Positions 24,803 through 34,664 are shown, counted from the first letter of the stretch. The stretch is DNA of 64,000 nucleotides from Gorillibacterium timonense (GCF_001457415.1 NZ_LN881724.1:1798001-1862000), one strand, 5' to 3'. Numbers and translations are program-made. Notes: a model not told the origin generated them from the letters alone.

Positions 24803-27462
24803 AGAACGGGAATTATCATACTCTGAGCGAGGCCGAAGTCGTAACATCGCTGACAACGAGCGAATCCGGATTGACGGACGTGGAAGCGGCAGCAAGGCTG
24901 ACTCAATATGGCAAGAATGAATTGAAGGAGGGGGAGCATAAATCCCTGCTTCAAAAGTTTTTTGAGCAGTTCAAGGATTTTATGGTCATCGTCCTCCTCG
25001 CTGCGGCGATTGTCTCCGGCATTCTAGGGGAGATTGCGGATTCCGTGATCATTTTTCTTGTCGTGATTCTGAATGCGGCTTTGGGCGTCTTTCAGGAGGC
25101 GAAGGCGGAGAAAGCCCTTGACGCTCTGAAAAAGATGTCTTCACCGCATGCCCGCGTGAAGCGAAACGGAAGGGTAGCCGATATTCGTGCGGATGAGCTC
25201 GTACCGGGGGATATCGTCCTCATTGAAGCAGGGGATTACATACCGGCGGATATGCGGCTTATCGAAGCAGCGAGCCTGAAGATCGAAGAAGCCGCGCTTA
25301 CCGGTGAATCGGTCCCGGCTGAGAAAGGGACGGCTCCTCTCGAGAAAGAAGACATTGTGATCGGCGATCGCGTCAACATGGCTTATCTGGGAAGCAGCGT
25401 CACCTACGGTCGGGGTATCGGGGTCGTCACCTCGACGGGAATGTCGACGGAAGTGGGGAAGATCGCCGGCTATTTGACCGGCGGGGATCCGGAAATAACT
25501 CCCTTGCAGAGAAAGCTGACGGAGCTTGGCAAAACCCTCACCATCGGGGTGCTGATCATCGCGGCGGTTATCTTTGCGGCAGGTATTTTTCAAGGACGGG
25601 GCTACCTGGATATGTTCTTGACCGCAGTCAGCTTGGCTGTTGCGGCCATACCCGAGGGACTACCCGCCATCGTGACCATCGTGCTGGCCATGGGCGTTCA
25701 GAAGATGGCGAAGCAGAATGCGATCATCCGCAAGCTTCCTGCCGTCGAAACGCTTGGAAGCACGGAAATCATCTGCTCCGACAAAACCGGTACCCTCACT
25801 CAGAACAAGATGACCGTCAAACGTCTTTATTCCGGAAATGGATGGCTGGAGGAGCAGGGAACCTTCAAGGATTCCCTGGAAGGCGAGCGCCTGATGCAGA
25901 TCATGAGCCTTTGCAATGATGCGAAGGTGGATGAATCCGGATCCGGGAATGGAGAAGAAGATGCTAAGCTGATCGGCGATCCGACGGAAACCGCTTTGGT
26001 GGCGTATGCGAAGACGCAGGGGTATTCCAAACCGGAATGGGAGGCAAAGCTTCCGCGAAAGGCGGAAATTCCGTTTGACAGCGATCGCAAGCTCATGACG
26101 ACCTTCCACGAAACGGAGCCCGGCAAATACCTCGTCTTCGTCAAGGGGGCGCCGGATGTTCTGGCAGAACGGTGCACGCAAATCGCCGTTCAAGGCCGAA
26201 TAGAAGGCTTTAGTTCCGAGCGCAAAGAGCAGGTTCATGCGGCAAACCGGGAGATGGCGAGTGAGGCGCTGCGCGTGCTCGCTCTAGCCTATCGGGAAAC
26301 GGAGACGCTGCCGGACAACCCGAAGCCGGAAGATTGGGAGAAGGAGCTCACCTTTGTTGGGCTGACTGGAATGATCGATCCTCCGCGCGAAGAAGTGAAG
26401 GCCGCTGTGGAAGTATGCCGAACCGCCGGAATACGTCCGGTGATGATTACAGGCGATCACAAGGATACGGCCTCCGCCATCGCGCGTGAGCTGGGCATAT
26501 TGGCTCCGGGTGACGAGGCAATCACCGGCAGCGAGCTGGATCGGATTCCGCCTGACGAGTTTATTCAAAAGGTGGAGCAGTACTCGGTCTACGCGCGGGT
26601 ATCCCCCGAGCATAAGGTCAGGATTGTAAAAGCATGGAAAGAGAAGGGCAAGGTCGTCGCCATGACAGGAGACGGGGTGAATGACGCCCCCGCTCTCAAG
26701 ACTGCCGATATCGGAGTGGGCATGGGGATCACAGGAACCGATGTCTCCAAAGGAGTCTCGGATATGGTGCTGTCTGATGACAACTTCTCGACGATCGTCG
26801 TTGCTGTGGAGGAAGGCCGCAAAGTATATAGCAATATCAAGAAGGCGATTCAATATTTGCTCTCGGCGAATATTGGAGAAGTCCTCACCTTATTTATCGC
26901 GACTATGTTCGGAGCGGTCATCCTGTTCCCGATTCATATTCTTTGGATCAACCTGGTCACGGACACCTTCCCCGCCCTCGCACTCGGGGTTGAGAAGACA
27001 GAGAAGGGTGTCATGAAACGACCCCCTCGACCGGCCAATGCCAGTGTCTTCGCGGAAGGGGCGGGCTGGACCATCCTTTATCAGGGCATTCTGGAAGCGG
27101 CCATCGTTCTCGGCGTGTTCTTTTATGCTCTGGATCGCTATAGCTCGCCTGAAGCGATCACGATGGCATTCGGCACCCTTGGCTTTATTCAGGTCACGCA
27201 TGCCTTTAACGTTCGCTCTCAGAGAGAATCGATCTTCAAGATCGGTTTGTTCTCGAACCGATACATGCTGCTAGCCGCCGCCGCATCGACTCTGCTGATC
27301 CTCATCGTGATGCTCGTTCCGTTCTTCCAGGATATTTTCAGCTTGACGGTATTGAGCTGGGAGCAATGGAGCCTGATTATCGGAGGAGCGCTGCTCATCG
27401 TAGTCGTTGTGGAGATCATCAAGATCTTCAAGAAGAAGGAGATGGTTCCGCCCATCGTTTAA
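24799..27462 (+). CDS. Calcium-translocating P-type ATPase (PMR1/SERCA-like)
   Basis: An 887-residue P2A-type cation pump of the cytoplasmic membrane. It carries an N-terminal cation-ATPase segment, the actuator motif LTGESVP (about residue 168), helix 4 PEGLPA, the phosphorylation site DKTGTLT (about residue 327), the nucleotide-binding KGAPDVL, and the hinge GDGVNDAP (about residue 622). Helix 6 NLVTDTFPALALG fits calcium pumps. It exports Ca2+ (or Mn2+) using ATP. In Bacillus a homologue (YloB) is associated with sporulation. GTG is chosen after AAGGAGGT. Confidence 0.9.
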   Translation: MKNGNYHTLSEAEVVTSLTTSESGLTDVEAAARLTQYGKNELKEGEHKSLLQKFFEQFKDFMVIVLLAAAIVSGILGEIADSVIIFLVVILNAALGVFQEAKAEKALDALKKMSSPHARVKRNGRVADIRADELVPGDIVLIEAGDYIPADMRLIEAASLKIEEAALTGESVPAEKGTAPLEKEDIVIGDRVNMAYLGSSVTYGRGIGVVTSTGMSTEVGKIAGYLTGGDPEITPLQRKLTELGKTLTIGVLIIAAVIFAAGIFQGRGYLDMFLTAVSLAVAAIPEGLPAIVTIVLAMGVQKMAKQNAIIRKLPAVETLGSTEIICSDKTGTLTQNKMTVKRLYSGNGWLEEQGTFKDSLEGERLMQIMSLCNDAKVDESGSGNGEEDAKLIGDPTETALVAYAKTQGYSKPEWEAKLPRKAEIPFDSDRKLMTTFHETEPGKYLVFVKGAPDVLAERCTQIAVQGRIEGFSSERKEQVHAANREMASEALRVLALAYRETETLPDNPKPEDWEKELTFVGLTGMIDPPREEVKAAVEVCRTAGIRPVMITGDHKDTASAIARELGILAPGDEAITGSELDRIPPDEFIQKVEQYSVYARVSPEHKVRIVKAWKEKGKVVAMTGDGVNDAPALKTADIGVGMGITGTDVSKGVSDMVLSDDNFSTIVVAVEEGRKVYSNIKKAIQYLLSANIGEVLTLFIATMFGAVILFPIHILWINLVTDTFPALALGVEKTEKGVMKRPPRPANASVFAEGAGWTILYQGILEAAIVLGVFFYALDRYSSPEAITMAFGTLGFIQVTHAFNVRSQRESIFKIGLFSNRYMLLAAAASTLLILIVMLVPFFQDIFSLTVLSWEQWSLIIGGALLIVVVVEIIKIFKKKEMVPPIV

Positions 27463-27487
27463 GACTTCTTATGGTTACACGGCTAAT

Positions 27488-27518
27488 AGGCCGCTGCCTG
27501 GTTCAGGTGCGGCCTTTT
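27488..27518 (+). terminator. Terminator of the calcium ATPase gene
   Basis: AGGCCGC and GCGGCCT form a 7-bp GC-rich stem with a loop of 14 bases, followed by TTTT. Confidence 0.65.
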
Positions 27519-27608
27519 GCATGGGAAATTTTCCGATTTCATTACGCTTAGCCTTGCCGGGTGGAAATCATTGCCCTTACAATGGAGGAAATCGTGGAAT
27601 GACAAAGG

Positions 27609-28652
27609 ATGTGGCAAGAGCACGTGGAAAAGGCTGTAGAGATCGTTTATACCGAAGGGATCATGGATCAAGCGCTGGACGCCTTTGGCTTGTCCCGAGA
27701 AGGGCTCAAGCTGCTGGGTGACTTTGAGAACTATGTATACGAAGCCACGAAGGACGGCAAAGCCTACATCCTTCGACTGACTCACAGCAGCCATCGGAGT
27801 CCGGAGGAGGTCGAGAGCGAACTCGACTGGGTGAACCATCTGATCGATAACGGAGTGGAGGTGCAGGCTCCGCTGCCTTCTCTGGATGAACGGTATGTAG
27901 TGCCGGTTCAAGCGGAGGATGATACGGTATTCAGCGTTTCCCTCTTTGAGAAAGCGGAAGGGCATCATCCGCGCTATTCGGACCCGGATGAATGGAACAG
28001 TAGGCTGTTCCGGGAATGGGGTAGGAAGACAGGGGAAATTCATCGAGCGACCCAGACATACGTTCGGCCGGAACACCTCCCAAGCCGCCCGCATTGGGAC
28101 GAAGATGAATTGAAGGATCATGCGAGAGATTACATTAACGAAGGAGAGGAATGGATGCTCGACCGGCTGAACGCCTTGTTCGATCATCTTCATTCTCTGC
28201 CGAGAGATTCGAGCTCTTATGGTCTCCTTCATACCGATATTCATCCGGGTAACTTCTTTGTAGACGGTGCTAAGCTTCGCGTGTTTGATTTCGACGATTG
28301 CAGCTATAATTGGTACGTTCATGATCTGGCGATTCCGCTATATTATTCGGTAGCCTGGGGGCTGCCGGAGTCTTATGAAGGGAGCCGGGACCGATTTGCG
28401 GCGGATTTTTTCCGAGCGTTTTGGGATGGGTATTATCAGGAATTCAAGCTCGACCCGGTATGGCTAAAAGAGATTCCTTACCTCCTCAAGCTGAGGGATT
28501 TGACCTTGTATATGGTAATTAACAAGAAGGTAAGCCCGGAGGAGCTAGCGAAGAATGAGAGGCTTACCCGCACTCAGACGGAAGCCCGCGATCGCATCTA
28601 CCGGGATGTACCCATTGCTTCTCTGGACGACGAACAGCTCATCGGAGGCTAA
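27609..28652 (+). CDS. Phosphotransferase of the aminoglycoside phosphotransferase/protein-kinase-like fold
   Basis: A 347-residue cytoplasmic kinase-fold protein. LHTDIHPGNFFVD is the catalytic loop (Asp, His, Asn) and VFDFDDC the metal-binding DFD equivalent, while DFENYVYEA and YILRLTH supply the nucleotide-binding lobe with its Lys replaced by Arg. Homologues range from homoserine kinase type II to stress kinases such as SrkA, so the substrate is uncertain. ATG 27609 follows ACAAAGG at short distance. It is a single gene between two terminated units. Confidence 0.8.
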   Translation: MWQEHVEKAVEIVYTEGIMDQALDAFGLSREGLKLLGDFENYVYEATKDGKAYILRLTHSSHRSPEEVESELDWVNHLIDNGVEVQAPLPSLDERYVVPVQAEDDTVFSVSLFEKAEGHHPRYSDPDEWNSRLFREWGRKTGEIHRATQTYVRPEHLPSRPHWDEDELKDHARDYINEGEEWMLDRLNALFDHLHSLPRDSSSYGLLHTDIHPGNFFVDGAKLRVFDFDDCSYNWYVHDLAIPLYYSVAWGLPESYEGSRDRFAADFFRAFWDGYYQEFKLDPVWLKEIPYLLKLRDLTLYMVINKKVSPEELAKNERLTRTQTEARDRIYRDVPIASLDDEQLIGG

Positions 28653-28759
28653 GGCCACAAGGAGAAGATTTTCTTTCTAACGAGCGAGTTCCTACGTTTC
28701 TGAGGAGTTCTCATTCACTCGTATACCTAGAGTTGCTTTTCATAAGGAGATGAACGACA

Positions 28760-29683
28760 ATGACGGCATGGACTTCAAACCATTTTACATTGGAAGCGGT
28801 TGGGAAAGGGATCTACGCAGCTCTAGCGCGGGAAGATGGAGCTGCCATGGGAAATGGCGGATTCGTGGACCTGGGAGACCGGATTATCGTGTTTGATACG
28901 TTCAACGCTCCCCAAGCTGCCCAGGATTTAAAGGAAGCGGCGATTCACTTCACGGGTCACACGGAATTTATCGTCGTGAACAGTCACTGGCATGGGGATC
29001 ACATTCGCGGCAATCAAGTGTTTGAAGCGGCTCCTGTTCTTTCCACCCCGGTAACCAAGGAGTGGATTGAGAGGGAACACCCCGGGCGAATCCGCAAACA
29101 GCAGAGCATGCTGCCCCAGCTGGATGAGGACATTCTTGAGCTAGCCCGCAAGCTTGAGCAAGATACCCTATCCGATGCAGAACGCGCGGCTTTAAGGAAC
29201 CAGCTGTCTTTTTTGAAGGAGATGAGGATTGCTCTGCCTGAGCTTCGCCTCGTTTCGCCAACGGATGTAATTGAGGACGAACGGATCATCGAGGGAACCG
29301 ATCGCCGGGTTCGCCTTTTCTCCTGCGGCTCCGGGCACAGTTCGTCCGATCTGGCCATGGAGGTTCTTGATGAAGGGGTGCTTTTTGCCGGTGATCTGGT
29401 GTCGATCGACAATCATCCCATGCTGGATGGCGGTGACCCGCAGAACTGGGTGAAGATTCTCAATTGCTTGGAAGCTGACAACTACTCTCAAGTGATTCCC
29501 GGGCACGGTCCGGTTGGCGACAGCCGTTCGATTGCAGTCATGAGACGATATATCGAAGATCTGTTTAAGCAAGCAGAGCATGTGGATGAACTGGATGAAA
29601 TCCCCCAATCTTATCAGTCTTGGAAAGCGGATTTTTTGTACAAGTCGAATTTGAATTACATAAGAACGAGAACAACCCTATAA
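28760..29683 (+). CDS. Metallo-beta-lactamase-fold hydrolase
   Basis: A 307-residue protein with the zinc motif NSHWHGDHIRGN (HxHxDH), a third ligand in SCGSGHSSSD, LFAGDLVS with the bridging Asp, and the final His in VIPGHGPVG. A helical insertion (residues 95-150) separates the two halves. These features fit MBL-fold hydrolases acting on lactones, thioesters or phosphodiesters; the substrate is unknown. ATAAGGAGATG precedes the ATG. The pantothenate kinase gene starts 30 bases downstream, suggesting co-transcription. Confidence 0.82.
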   Translation: MTAWTSNHFTLEAVGKGIYAALAREDGAAMGNGGFVDLGDRIIVFDTFNAPQAAQDLKEAAIHFTGHTEFIVVNSHWHGDHIRGNQVFEAAPVLSTPVTKEWIEREHPGRIRKQQSMLPQLDEDILELARKLEQDTLSDAERAALRNQLSFLKEMRIALPELRLVSPTDVIEDERIIEGTDRRVRLFSCGSGHSSSDLAMEVLDEGVLFAGDLVSIDNHPMLDGGDPQNWVKILNCLEADNYSQVIPGHGPVGDSRSIAVMRRYIEDLFKQAEHVDELDEIPQSYQSWKADFLYKSNLNYIRTRTTL

Positions 29684-29713
29684 CGAAAGAAACATCTTTG
29701 GAGGAAGAGACAC

Positions 29714-30547
29714 ATGTCGGAATCAAAGCAGATGAGCATTGGAGTGGACGCTGGAGGAACCCTGATCAAGATCGCCTATAGCGGAAAGCATACGAATCGT
29801 GGAGCGGAACCGGAGACGATGAAAATCCCAACCTCCCGCATTCGGGAAGCGGCGGATTGGATCGCCCGGCATCCAGAAGCGAAGGTTTGCTTGACCGGGG
29901 GAAAGAGCCGTGTCCTCACAAGCTTGCTGCAGAGAGAAACATCGCAACTAGGAGAATTTGACGCGACGGTAGGCGGAGCCTTGTATTTGCTGAAGCGGGA
30001 TGGAGTTGAGCTGGACTCCTTCATTCTGACGAACGCGGGAACGGGAACCTCCGTGCATCATGTTGCGAGCAGCGGCTCTCATCGGATCATCGGGACCGGT
30101 GTCGGCGGGGGGACGGTCATGGGCTTGTCGGCTCTCTTGACGGGAGAGAGCGATTTCGATTCCATCGTCAAGGCTTCCGCTGACGGTGACCGCGAGCGAG
30201 TCGACTTGCTTGTGAGCCACATCTATGAAGGGGCAATTCCGCCAATACCGGGAGATTTGACGGCGAGCAATTTTGGCTATGTGCTTCAGAGCAAGGAGAC
30301 TCCGCAAAAAGCCGATGTCCTCGCTTCGGTGCTCGGCCTCGTCGGGGAAACGATCACAACGGTCAGTGTAATGGCGGCGGCTTTGGCCGGAACGAACCAG
30401 GTGGTTTATGCCGGGTCGCTGTTCGATGTCAACCCGCCGCTTACCGAAATCGTTGCGCGCTACACCCGCATTCGGGAATGCGAGCCCGTCATGCTGGCAA
30501 ACGGCGGCTTCTGTGGAGCGATCGGAGCTTGGCTGACTTTTGCTTAA
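29714..30547 (+). CDS. coaW: Type II pantothenate kinase
   Basis: A 277-residue ASKHA-fold kinase that phosphorylates pantothenate with ATP in the first step of coenzyme A synthesis. GVDAGGTLIKIAY is the phosphate-1 loop, LTNAGTGTSVH and GTGVGGGTVMGLSALLTG the phosphate-2 and pantothenate regions typical of the Staphylococcus aureus CoaW class, which is not inhibited by CoA. GGAGGAAGAG precedes the ATG. It is probably co-transcribed with the MBL-fold hydrolase gene. Confidence 0.9.
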   Translation: MSESKQMSIGVDAGGTLIKIAYSGKHTNRGAEPETMKIPTSRIREAADWIARHPEAKVCLTGGKSRVLTSLLQRETSQLGEFDATVGGALYLLKRDGVELDSFILTNAGTGTSVHHVASSGSHRIIGTGVGGGTVMGLSALLTGESDFDSIVKASADGDRERVDLLVSHIYEGAIPPIPGDLTASNFGYVLQSKETPQKADVLASVLGLVGETITTVSVMAAALAGTNQVVYAGSLFDVNPPLTEIVARYTRIRECEPVMLANGGFCGAIGAWLTFA

Positions 30548-30568
30548 GGCCATTAAAGACCTTAAAAC

Positions 30569-31084
30569 TTAATTCTTTCGGGTTCTCCGTTGAATGTCGT
30601 ACAGACTCGCCGGTTGATCGGTTTGGTTGAAATAGAGCTCTCCGTTTTGGATATGATCGATATAGAGGATGCCGTCCAAATGATCGATTTCATGCTGAAT
30701 GCACCGGGCCAAATACCCGCTTGCCTCTAGCTCCCGCAAAGCTCCGCTGCGATCCATCGTCGTGAGTTTTACTTGTTCGGAACGCTTTACTTTCCCGTAA
30801 TACCCCGGATAGGACAAGCAGCCCTCGGTTCCGTATTGCTCGCCGCTGCGTTCGATGATCACCGGATTGACGAGCTCGATCAGCCCGTCCCCGCAGTCCA
30901 TGACAATCACTCTTCGGAGGATGCCGATCTGCGGGGCGGCAAGTCCTGCGCGTCCTTCGGCTGCATAAAGCGTCTCTCCCAGGTCATCCAGCAAACGGGA
31001 CAGTCGGTCATTCCATTCCGTTACGGGGCGTGCGGTCTTTCTCAGAATAGGATCTCCGAAGGGGAGAATCGGTCGAGTCGTCAT
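30569..31084 (-). CDS. def: Peptide deformylase
   Basis: A 171-residue metalloenzyme removing the formyl group from nascent proteins. The three family motifs are present: AGLAAPQIG (motif 1, with AG in place of the usual GxG), EGCLSYPG (motif 2, metal Cys) and QHEIDHLDG (motif 3, two metal His and catalytic Glu). Its size and short C-terminus resemble type 2-like Bacillales Def proteins. Eighteen bases separate it from the upstream XRE gene, so the two are likely one operon. Confidence 0.9.
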   Translation of the reverse strand: MTTRPILPFGDPILRKTARPVTEWNDRLSRLLDDLGETLYAAEGRAGLAAPQIGILRRVIVMDCGDGLIELVNPVIIERSGEQYGTEGCLSYPGYYGKVKRSEQVKLTTMDRSGALRELEASGYLARCIQHEIDHLDGILYIDHIQNGELYFNQTDQPASLYDIQRRTRKN

Positions 31085-31102
31085 CGGGTCATACTTCCTT
31101 TC

Positions 31103-31357
31103 TCATCTTGTAATTTCCTGTTCTTCGTCAGGGGTAAAGCTCCACAGATCGTTTGGCGTACAGGCTAGGGCTGTGCATAAAGCATTCATGGTGTCTGCTT
31201 TCATCTGTTTGGGCTCTCCCGATACTAAGGCGCTGATGGAAGGGGCGGACAGCTCATAACCCGCTCTTTCCTTCAACAGCCGTCCGAGTGCCGCGCCGGA
31301 CCAGATTCCTCTAGCAGCCATCACTTGTCGAAGCATCCATACCAGCAAGATCTTCAC
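31103..31357 (-). CDS. XRE-family helix-turn-helix protein
   Basis: An 84-residue protein made almost entirely of a Cro/CI-type DNA-binding domain (ALGRLLKERAGYELSAPSISALVSGEPKQMKADTMNALCTALACTPNDLW, split over five helices). The NDLW ending of the domain resembles YozG-type regulators. GTG 31357 has only weak GGGG upstream; ATG 31336 is the alternative. It precedes def and may regulate this small operon, which is inference. Confidence 0.7.
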   Translation of the reverse strand: MKILLVWMLRQVMAARGIWSGAALGRLLKERAGYELSAPSISALVSGEPKQMKADTMNALCTALACTPNDLWSFTPDEEQEITR

Positions 31358-31538
31358 CCCTGTTGTTAAGGTTACGCCATAGAATAGTAGGCGGTGCCTA
31401 ATTTTATTCGTACATGACTAACTATACCCGATTGATATCGAAAGGAAAAGAGGGAACGGCGACGCCTCATGCCGGTTTGATTGAATAGTGACGGATAAAG
31501 GGCAATACTAAGAGCAAGCCAATGGGGAGGAATGAACC

Positions 31539-32417
31539 ATGCTGCAGCGTTATCGGATTGACGGGAAAACCGAAGGATTGCTGACCAAGTTCGATCCGGA
31601 GGATACGGGAAAATATACCGACCGCGATGAGATTGCCGAGGAATTCGAGAAATTGAAGGAAGAGCTCAAGGAAGAGCAGGAAAAGCTGTTTGCGAGCAAA
31701 ACGAACGGGGTTCTGATCCTGTTTCAGGGGATGGACTGCAGCGGCAAAGACGGCGTCATCAAGAAGGTGTTGTCCGAACTCAATCCGCAGGGATTTCGAG
31801 CGGAGAGCTTCAAAGCGCCAACGACGGAGGAAGCCGCCCACGATTTTTTGTGGAGGACGCACAAGGTAACACCTCCCAAAGGCTTTATCACCGCATTCAA
31901 CCGTTCCTATTATGAAGATGTCTTGATCACGCGCGTCCACAAGCTGGTGGACGACAACGAAGTCGAAAGGCGCTTCAAGCATATCGCCCGATTCGAAAAG
32001 CTGCTGACGGACAGCGGCATCGCGATCGTGAAGATCTTCCTTCACATCTCTCCTGATTTTCAGCTCAAGAAAATCGAGGAGCGGATGGTCAACCCGGAAA
32101 AGCTGTGGAAATTCGATCACAGCGATTTGGAAGAACGGCGGTATTGGAACGAGTATCAGCAAGCGTATAACGATGTATTCGCCAAGACGTCGACCAAACA
32201 CAACCCGTGGCATATCGTTCCAGCCAACCATCGCTGGTTTCGGGATTACCTCACGCTCAAGATCATCGTATCCGCCTTCAAGGATTTGAAGCTGGACTAC
32301 CCGCAAGTGGACTTAAGCCGATACGAATCCTTGATCCATGAGGATCCGTTAGCGAAGCGGAAGGCTGCGAAGCCGGTGAAAGAGCGATCGGCAAAGCAAG
32401 GGGAGAATAGGGAATAG
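31539..32417 (+). CDS. Polyphosphate kinase 2 (PPK2 family)
   Basis: A 292-residue P-loop enzyme transferring phosphate between polyphosphate and nucleotides. Walker A is GMDCSGKDGVIK, the lid/Walker B part FNRSYYEDVLITRVH, and later KIEERMVNPEKLWKF and VPANHRWFRD are family hallmarks. The single-domain layout is that of class I/III PPK2 that makes NDP or NTP from polyphosphate. A short charged C-terminal tail follows. GGGGAGG precedes the ATG. Monocistronic, ending in a strong terminator. Confidence 0.9.
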   Translation: MLQRYRIDGKTEGLLTKFDPEDTGKYTDRDEIAEEFEKLKEELKEEQEKLFASKTNGVLILFQGMDCSGKDGVIKKVLSELNPQGFRAESFKAPTTEEAAHDFLWRTHKVTPPKGFITAFNRSYYEDVLITRVHKLVDDNEVERRFKHIARFEKLLTDSGIAIVKIFLHISPDFQLKKIEERMVNPEKLWKFDHSDLEERRYWNEYQQAYNDVFAKTSTKHNPWHIVPANHRWFRDYLTLKIIVSAFKDLKLDYPQVDLSRYESLIHEDPLAKRKAAKPVKERSAKQGENRE

Positions 32418-32464
32418 GGTAATTCTTAGCATTTTCTTGCAAACCGGAATAACTGGTAACTCAT

Positions 32465-32507
32465 AAAGGCGTACAAGAGGAGCAGGTTCCTCTTCGTACG
32501 CCTTTAT
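32465..32507. terminator. Bidirectional terminator between ppk2 and cvfC
   Basis: AAAGGCGTACAAGAGGA pairs with TCCTCTTCGTACGCCTTT (one-base bulge), flanked by T and A residues, between convergent genes. Confidence 0.85.
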
Positions 32508-32544
32508 TGATGCGCGTGGCGCAGGTCATGTCTCTGTGACTCGT

Positions 32545-33708
32545 TTAATTCCGCTCGCGTCCCGTCATTTGCTGCCAGACGGAACCCGCTGCCGCCTCGC
32601 CGCCTTCGATCCGCTGGATCGCCATCTGGATCTGCATGCGGATTTCGAATTCCGCGTCGTTCTCCGCAGCACGCAGAGCAGGCAGAGAGCGCTCATCGCC
32701 CGCTTCATACAAGAATCGCGCGGCTCTCCAGCGCACGAGCTTGTTCCGGTCACGGAGAGCCGCTGCCATTGGCACCGCTGCTTCGGGATCGCCGATGTCG
32801 GACAGCGTATCGCCTACTGTCCGCCTGACGATGGGAGACGGGTCCTGAAGCGCTGAATAAAGCAGCTGCATGGCTTCCGGAGTCCGCACATCTCCCAAAT
32901 AGACAGCCGCCAAGCGGCGAATGGACACTTTTTCGTCTTGAAGGGCCTTCCTCAAGAACGGAATCGATTCCTCCTGCGGTTTGATTCTCTCCAAAGCCGC
33001 GTAGCGGATTCTCCAATCCGGATTACTCCAGACATCGTCGGAAACCGGGAGAGAGGATTTGCCCTCCATGGGAGTTTCGCCGGGAGCGAGCTCGCCTGCG
33101 CTTGCAACCAGGTGGGCAAGTCGCTCCTCGGAATAAGCGGCGTCGAGTTCGGCTGAAACTTCTCCGAGTACGTCCTGCAGCTCGCCGTAACGCACTCCGT
33201 GCTCCTCCAGCTTGCGCTCCTTGATCAGATTGGGGGAGGCGAGACCGGCCTGAATTGCTGCTTCCGCGAAGCGGCCGGGGAGTCCCAAGCGTTCCTCGCG
33301 CTCGCCGGAGTAAACGCGGATCTGCATCGGGATTCCCCGGAAGTACTGAACGGCGACACGCACCTCTCCCCAAGAGTCGGACGGGCCAACCACCTGATGA
33401 TCCGTATCGAGAAGAATTGTCCCTCCACGAGACGAATCTCCAGTGTTTGGAGCTTCTCCCATAATGGCTCTAACCTGACGCAAGATCGGCTGCCAGTCGC
33501 TCTTCGGATGCCGATCGATGGCCATAAAATCGGCCGCATGGTATAACCCGGTCACACCGGGAATCGTGAACAGCTTCCGCACCTCTTCGGGGGCTTGCTC
33601 CAGCGTATCGGGAGTATAGGTTCGGCGGTCTCCCGCCGGTAGAGTCTCATCCAGATTCAGCTTCATGGAATTCGGACTTGGCGTCGGTTCAATGGATATG
33701 AGCTTCAT
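32545..33708 (-). CDS. cvfC: Conserved virulence factor C-like protein (Nfu N-terminal domain plus HEAT repeats)
   Basis: A 387-residue cytoplasmic protein. Residues 1-85 (SIEPTPSPNSMKLNLDETLP, FTIPGVTGLYHAADF) form the Nfu/NifU N-terminal scaffold domain, the middle is family-specific, and residues 240-380 are HEAT/PBS-type repeats (DWRIRYAALERI, IRRLAAVYLGDVR, VRRTVGDTLSDIGD, RWRAARFLYEAGD). CvfC homologues affect virulence and envelope properties in Staphylococcus; the mechanism is unknown. ATG 33708 follows AGAGGAGTG, whereas the frame extends to 33804 without a ribosome site. Confidence 0.8.
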   Translation of the reverse strand: MKLISIEPTPSPNSMKLNLDETLPAGDRRTYTPDTLEQAPEEVRKLFTIPGVTGLYHAADFMAIDRHPKSDWQPILRQVRAIMGEAPNTGDSSRGGTILLDTDHQVVGPSDSWGEVRVAVQYFRGIPMQIRVYSGEREERLGLPGRFAEAAIQAGLASPNLIKERKLEEHGVRYGELQDVLGEVSAELDAAYSEERLAHLVASAGELAPGETPMEGKSSLPVSDDVWSNPDWRIRYAALERIKPQEESIPFLRKALQDEKVSIRRLAAVYLGDVRTPEAMQLLYSALQDPSPIVRRTVGDTLSDIGDPEAAVPMAAALRDRNKLVRWRAARFLYEAGDERSLPALRAAENDAEFEIRMQIQMAIQRIEGGEAAAGSVWQQMTGRERN

Positions 33709-33865
33709 ACGGACACTCCTCTGCTGGAATAGATGCTTTTGTCTTTTATGATACCATAAGGAGATTGCTTGAAAGAAGCGACAAGCGAAAGCTGTCATGA
33801 CCATCGAAATTGACGGTAAAAATGGTTATAGCCAATTATTACAGCGGATATTCACCGAAATTGAA

Positions 33866-33894
33866 TTGCATTCTGGAGTCATTTCAGGTAAAGT
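33866..33894 (+). promoter_or_regulatory. Putative promoter of the lipoprotein gene
   Basis: TTGCAT and TAAAGT are separated by 17 bases, about 80 bases before the ATG at 33974. Both hexamers deviate from consensus. Confidence 0.4.
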
Positions 33895-33973
33895 ATGTAC
33901 TTGTGTTGCAGAGTTAATATCCTAATTTCAGGAATTTAATTCTGCAAGAACGATAGAGAGAGGGGTATACCAA

Positions 33974-34528
33974 ATGTACAAGAAACTTGCTTTAGGAGCA
34001 CTCATTCTTTCCTTATCCATTTCCGCAGCAGCATGCTCGTCGGACAACAAGAACGCGGAATCCGCATCTCCGACGCAGTCGGCAGCAGCCGCGACGGTCG
34101 CTCCGACCGCAGCGCCTGCCGAAGACGCAAGCCTGTACCAAGCGAAGGCTTACATCGCCGGCCGTCTTGCTGAAGAAAAAATTAACCAGCTCTTCACGAA
34201 AGAAACGACCGAGGACGGCAAACCGGTTCTGACCTCCACCATTGCCAAAAATAAAGAAGAAGCCGCTGCATTCTTGAATGCTTACCTCGATCCGGCCCTT
34301 ACGGAAAAAGTGCTTGCGCACTACCTGACGGACGAAAAAGCCGGTGAAGCCATCGTCGTGAAAGCCGATCCGTTCGTAACGGCATCGATTCTTGCTACGG
34401 CTTCCCAGGATGACGTTACGTTTGCCGGAAGCGCGGACGAAGTGAAGATGACCTTGAAGGACGGCGGAGTTTACACCGCCAAGAAAACCGCTGAAGGCGG
34501 ATACGTGATCAGCGACATCGCCAAGTAA
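33974..34528 (+). CDS. Hypothetical lipoprotein (184 aa)
   Basis: A signal peptide (MYKKLALGALILSLSISAAAC) ends in a Cys that fits lipid attachment, although the -3 residue is Ala rather than Leu. A Ser/Thr/Ala-rich linker (residues 25-50) is followed by a globular domain of about 130 residues with no recognised family. RBS AGAGAGGGG. The gene stands alone between a promoter and a perfect terminator. Confidence 0.7.
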   Translation: MYKKLALGALILSLSISAAACSSDNKNAESASPTQSAAAATVAPTAAPAEDASLYQAKAYIAGRLAEEKINQLFTKETTEDGKPVLTSTIAKNKEEAAAFLNAYLDPALTEKVLAHYLTDEKAGEAIVVKADPFVTASILATASQDDVTFAGSADEVKMTLKDGGVYTAKKTAEGGYVISDIAK

Positions 34529-34553
34529 GGATGCGCAAATCCATAGGAATGCC

Positions 34554-34592
34554 AAAAGCCGGAACCCCATGATGCGGGTTCCGGCTTTTTTT
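34554..34592 (+). terminator. Terminator of the lipoprotein gene
   Basis: AAAAGCCGGAACCC pairs with GGGTTCCGGCTTTT, followed by T residues. Confidence 0.9.
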
Positions 34593-34664
34593 GCGATCAA
34601 TTCGATCAGCTGTTTCTGTTCAACAGGGGTTCTGACGCGCTCCACTCGGCCCTAGGCCAAATGA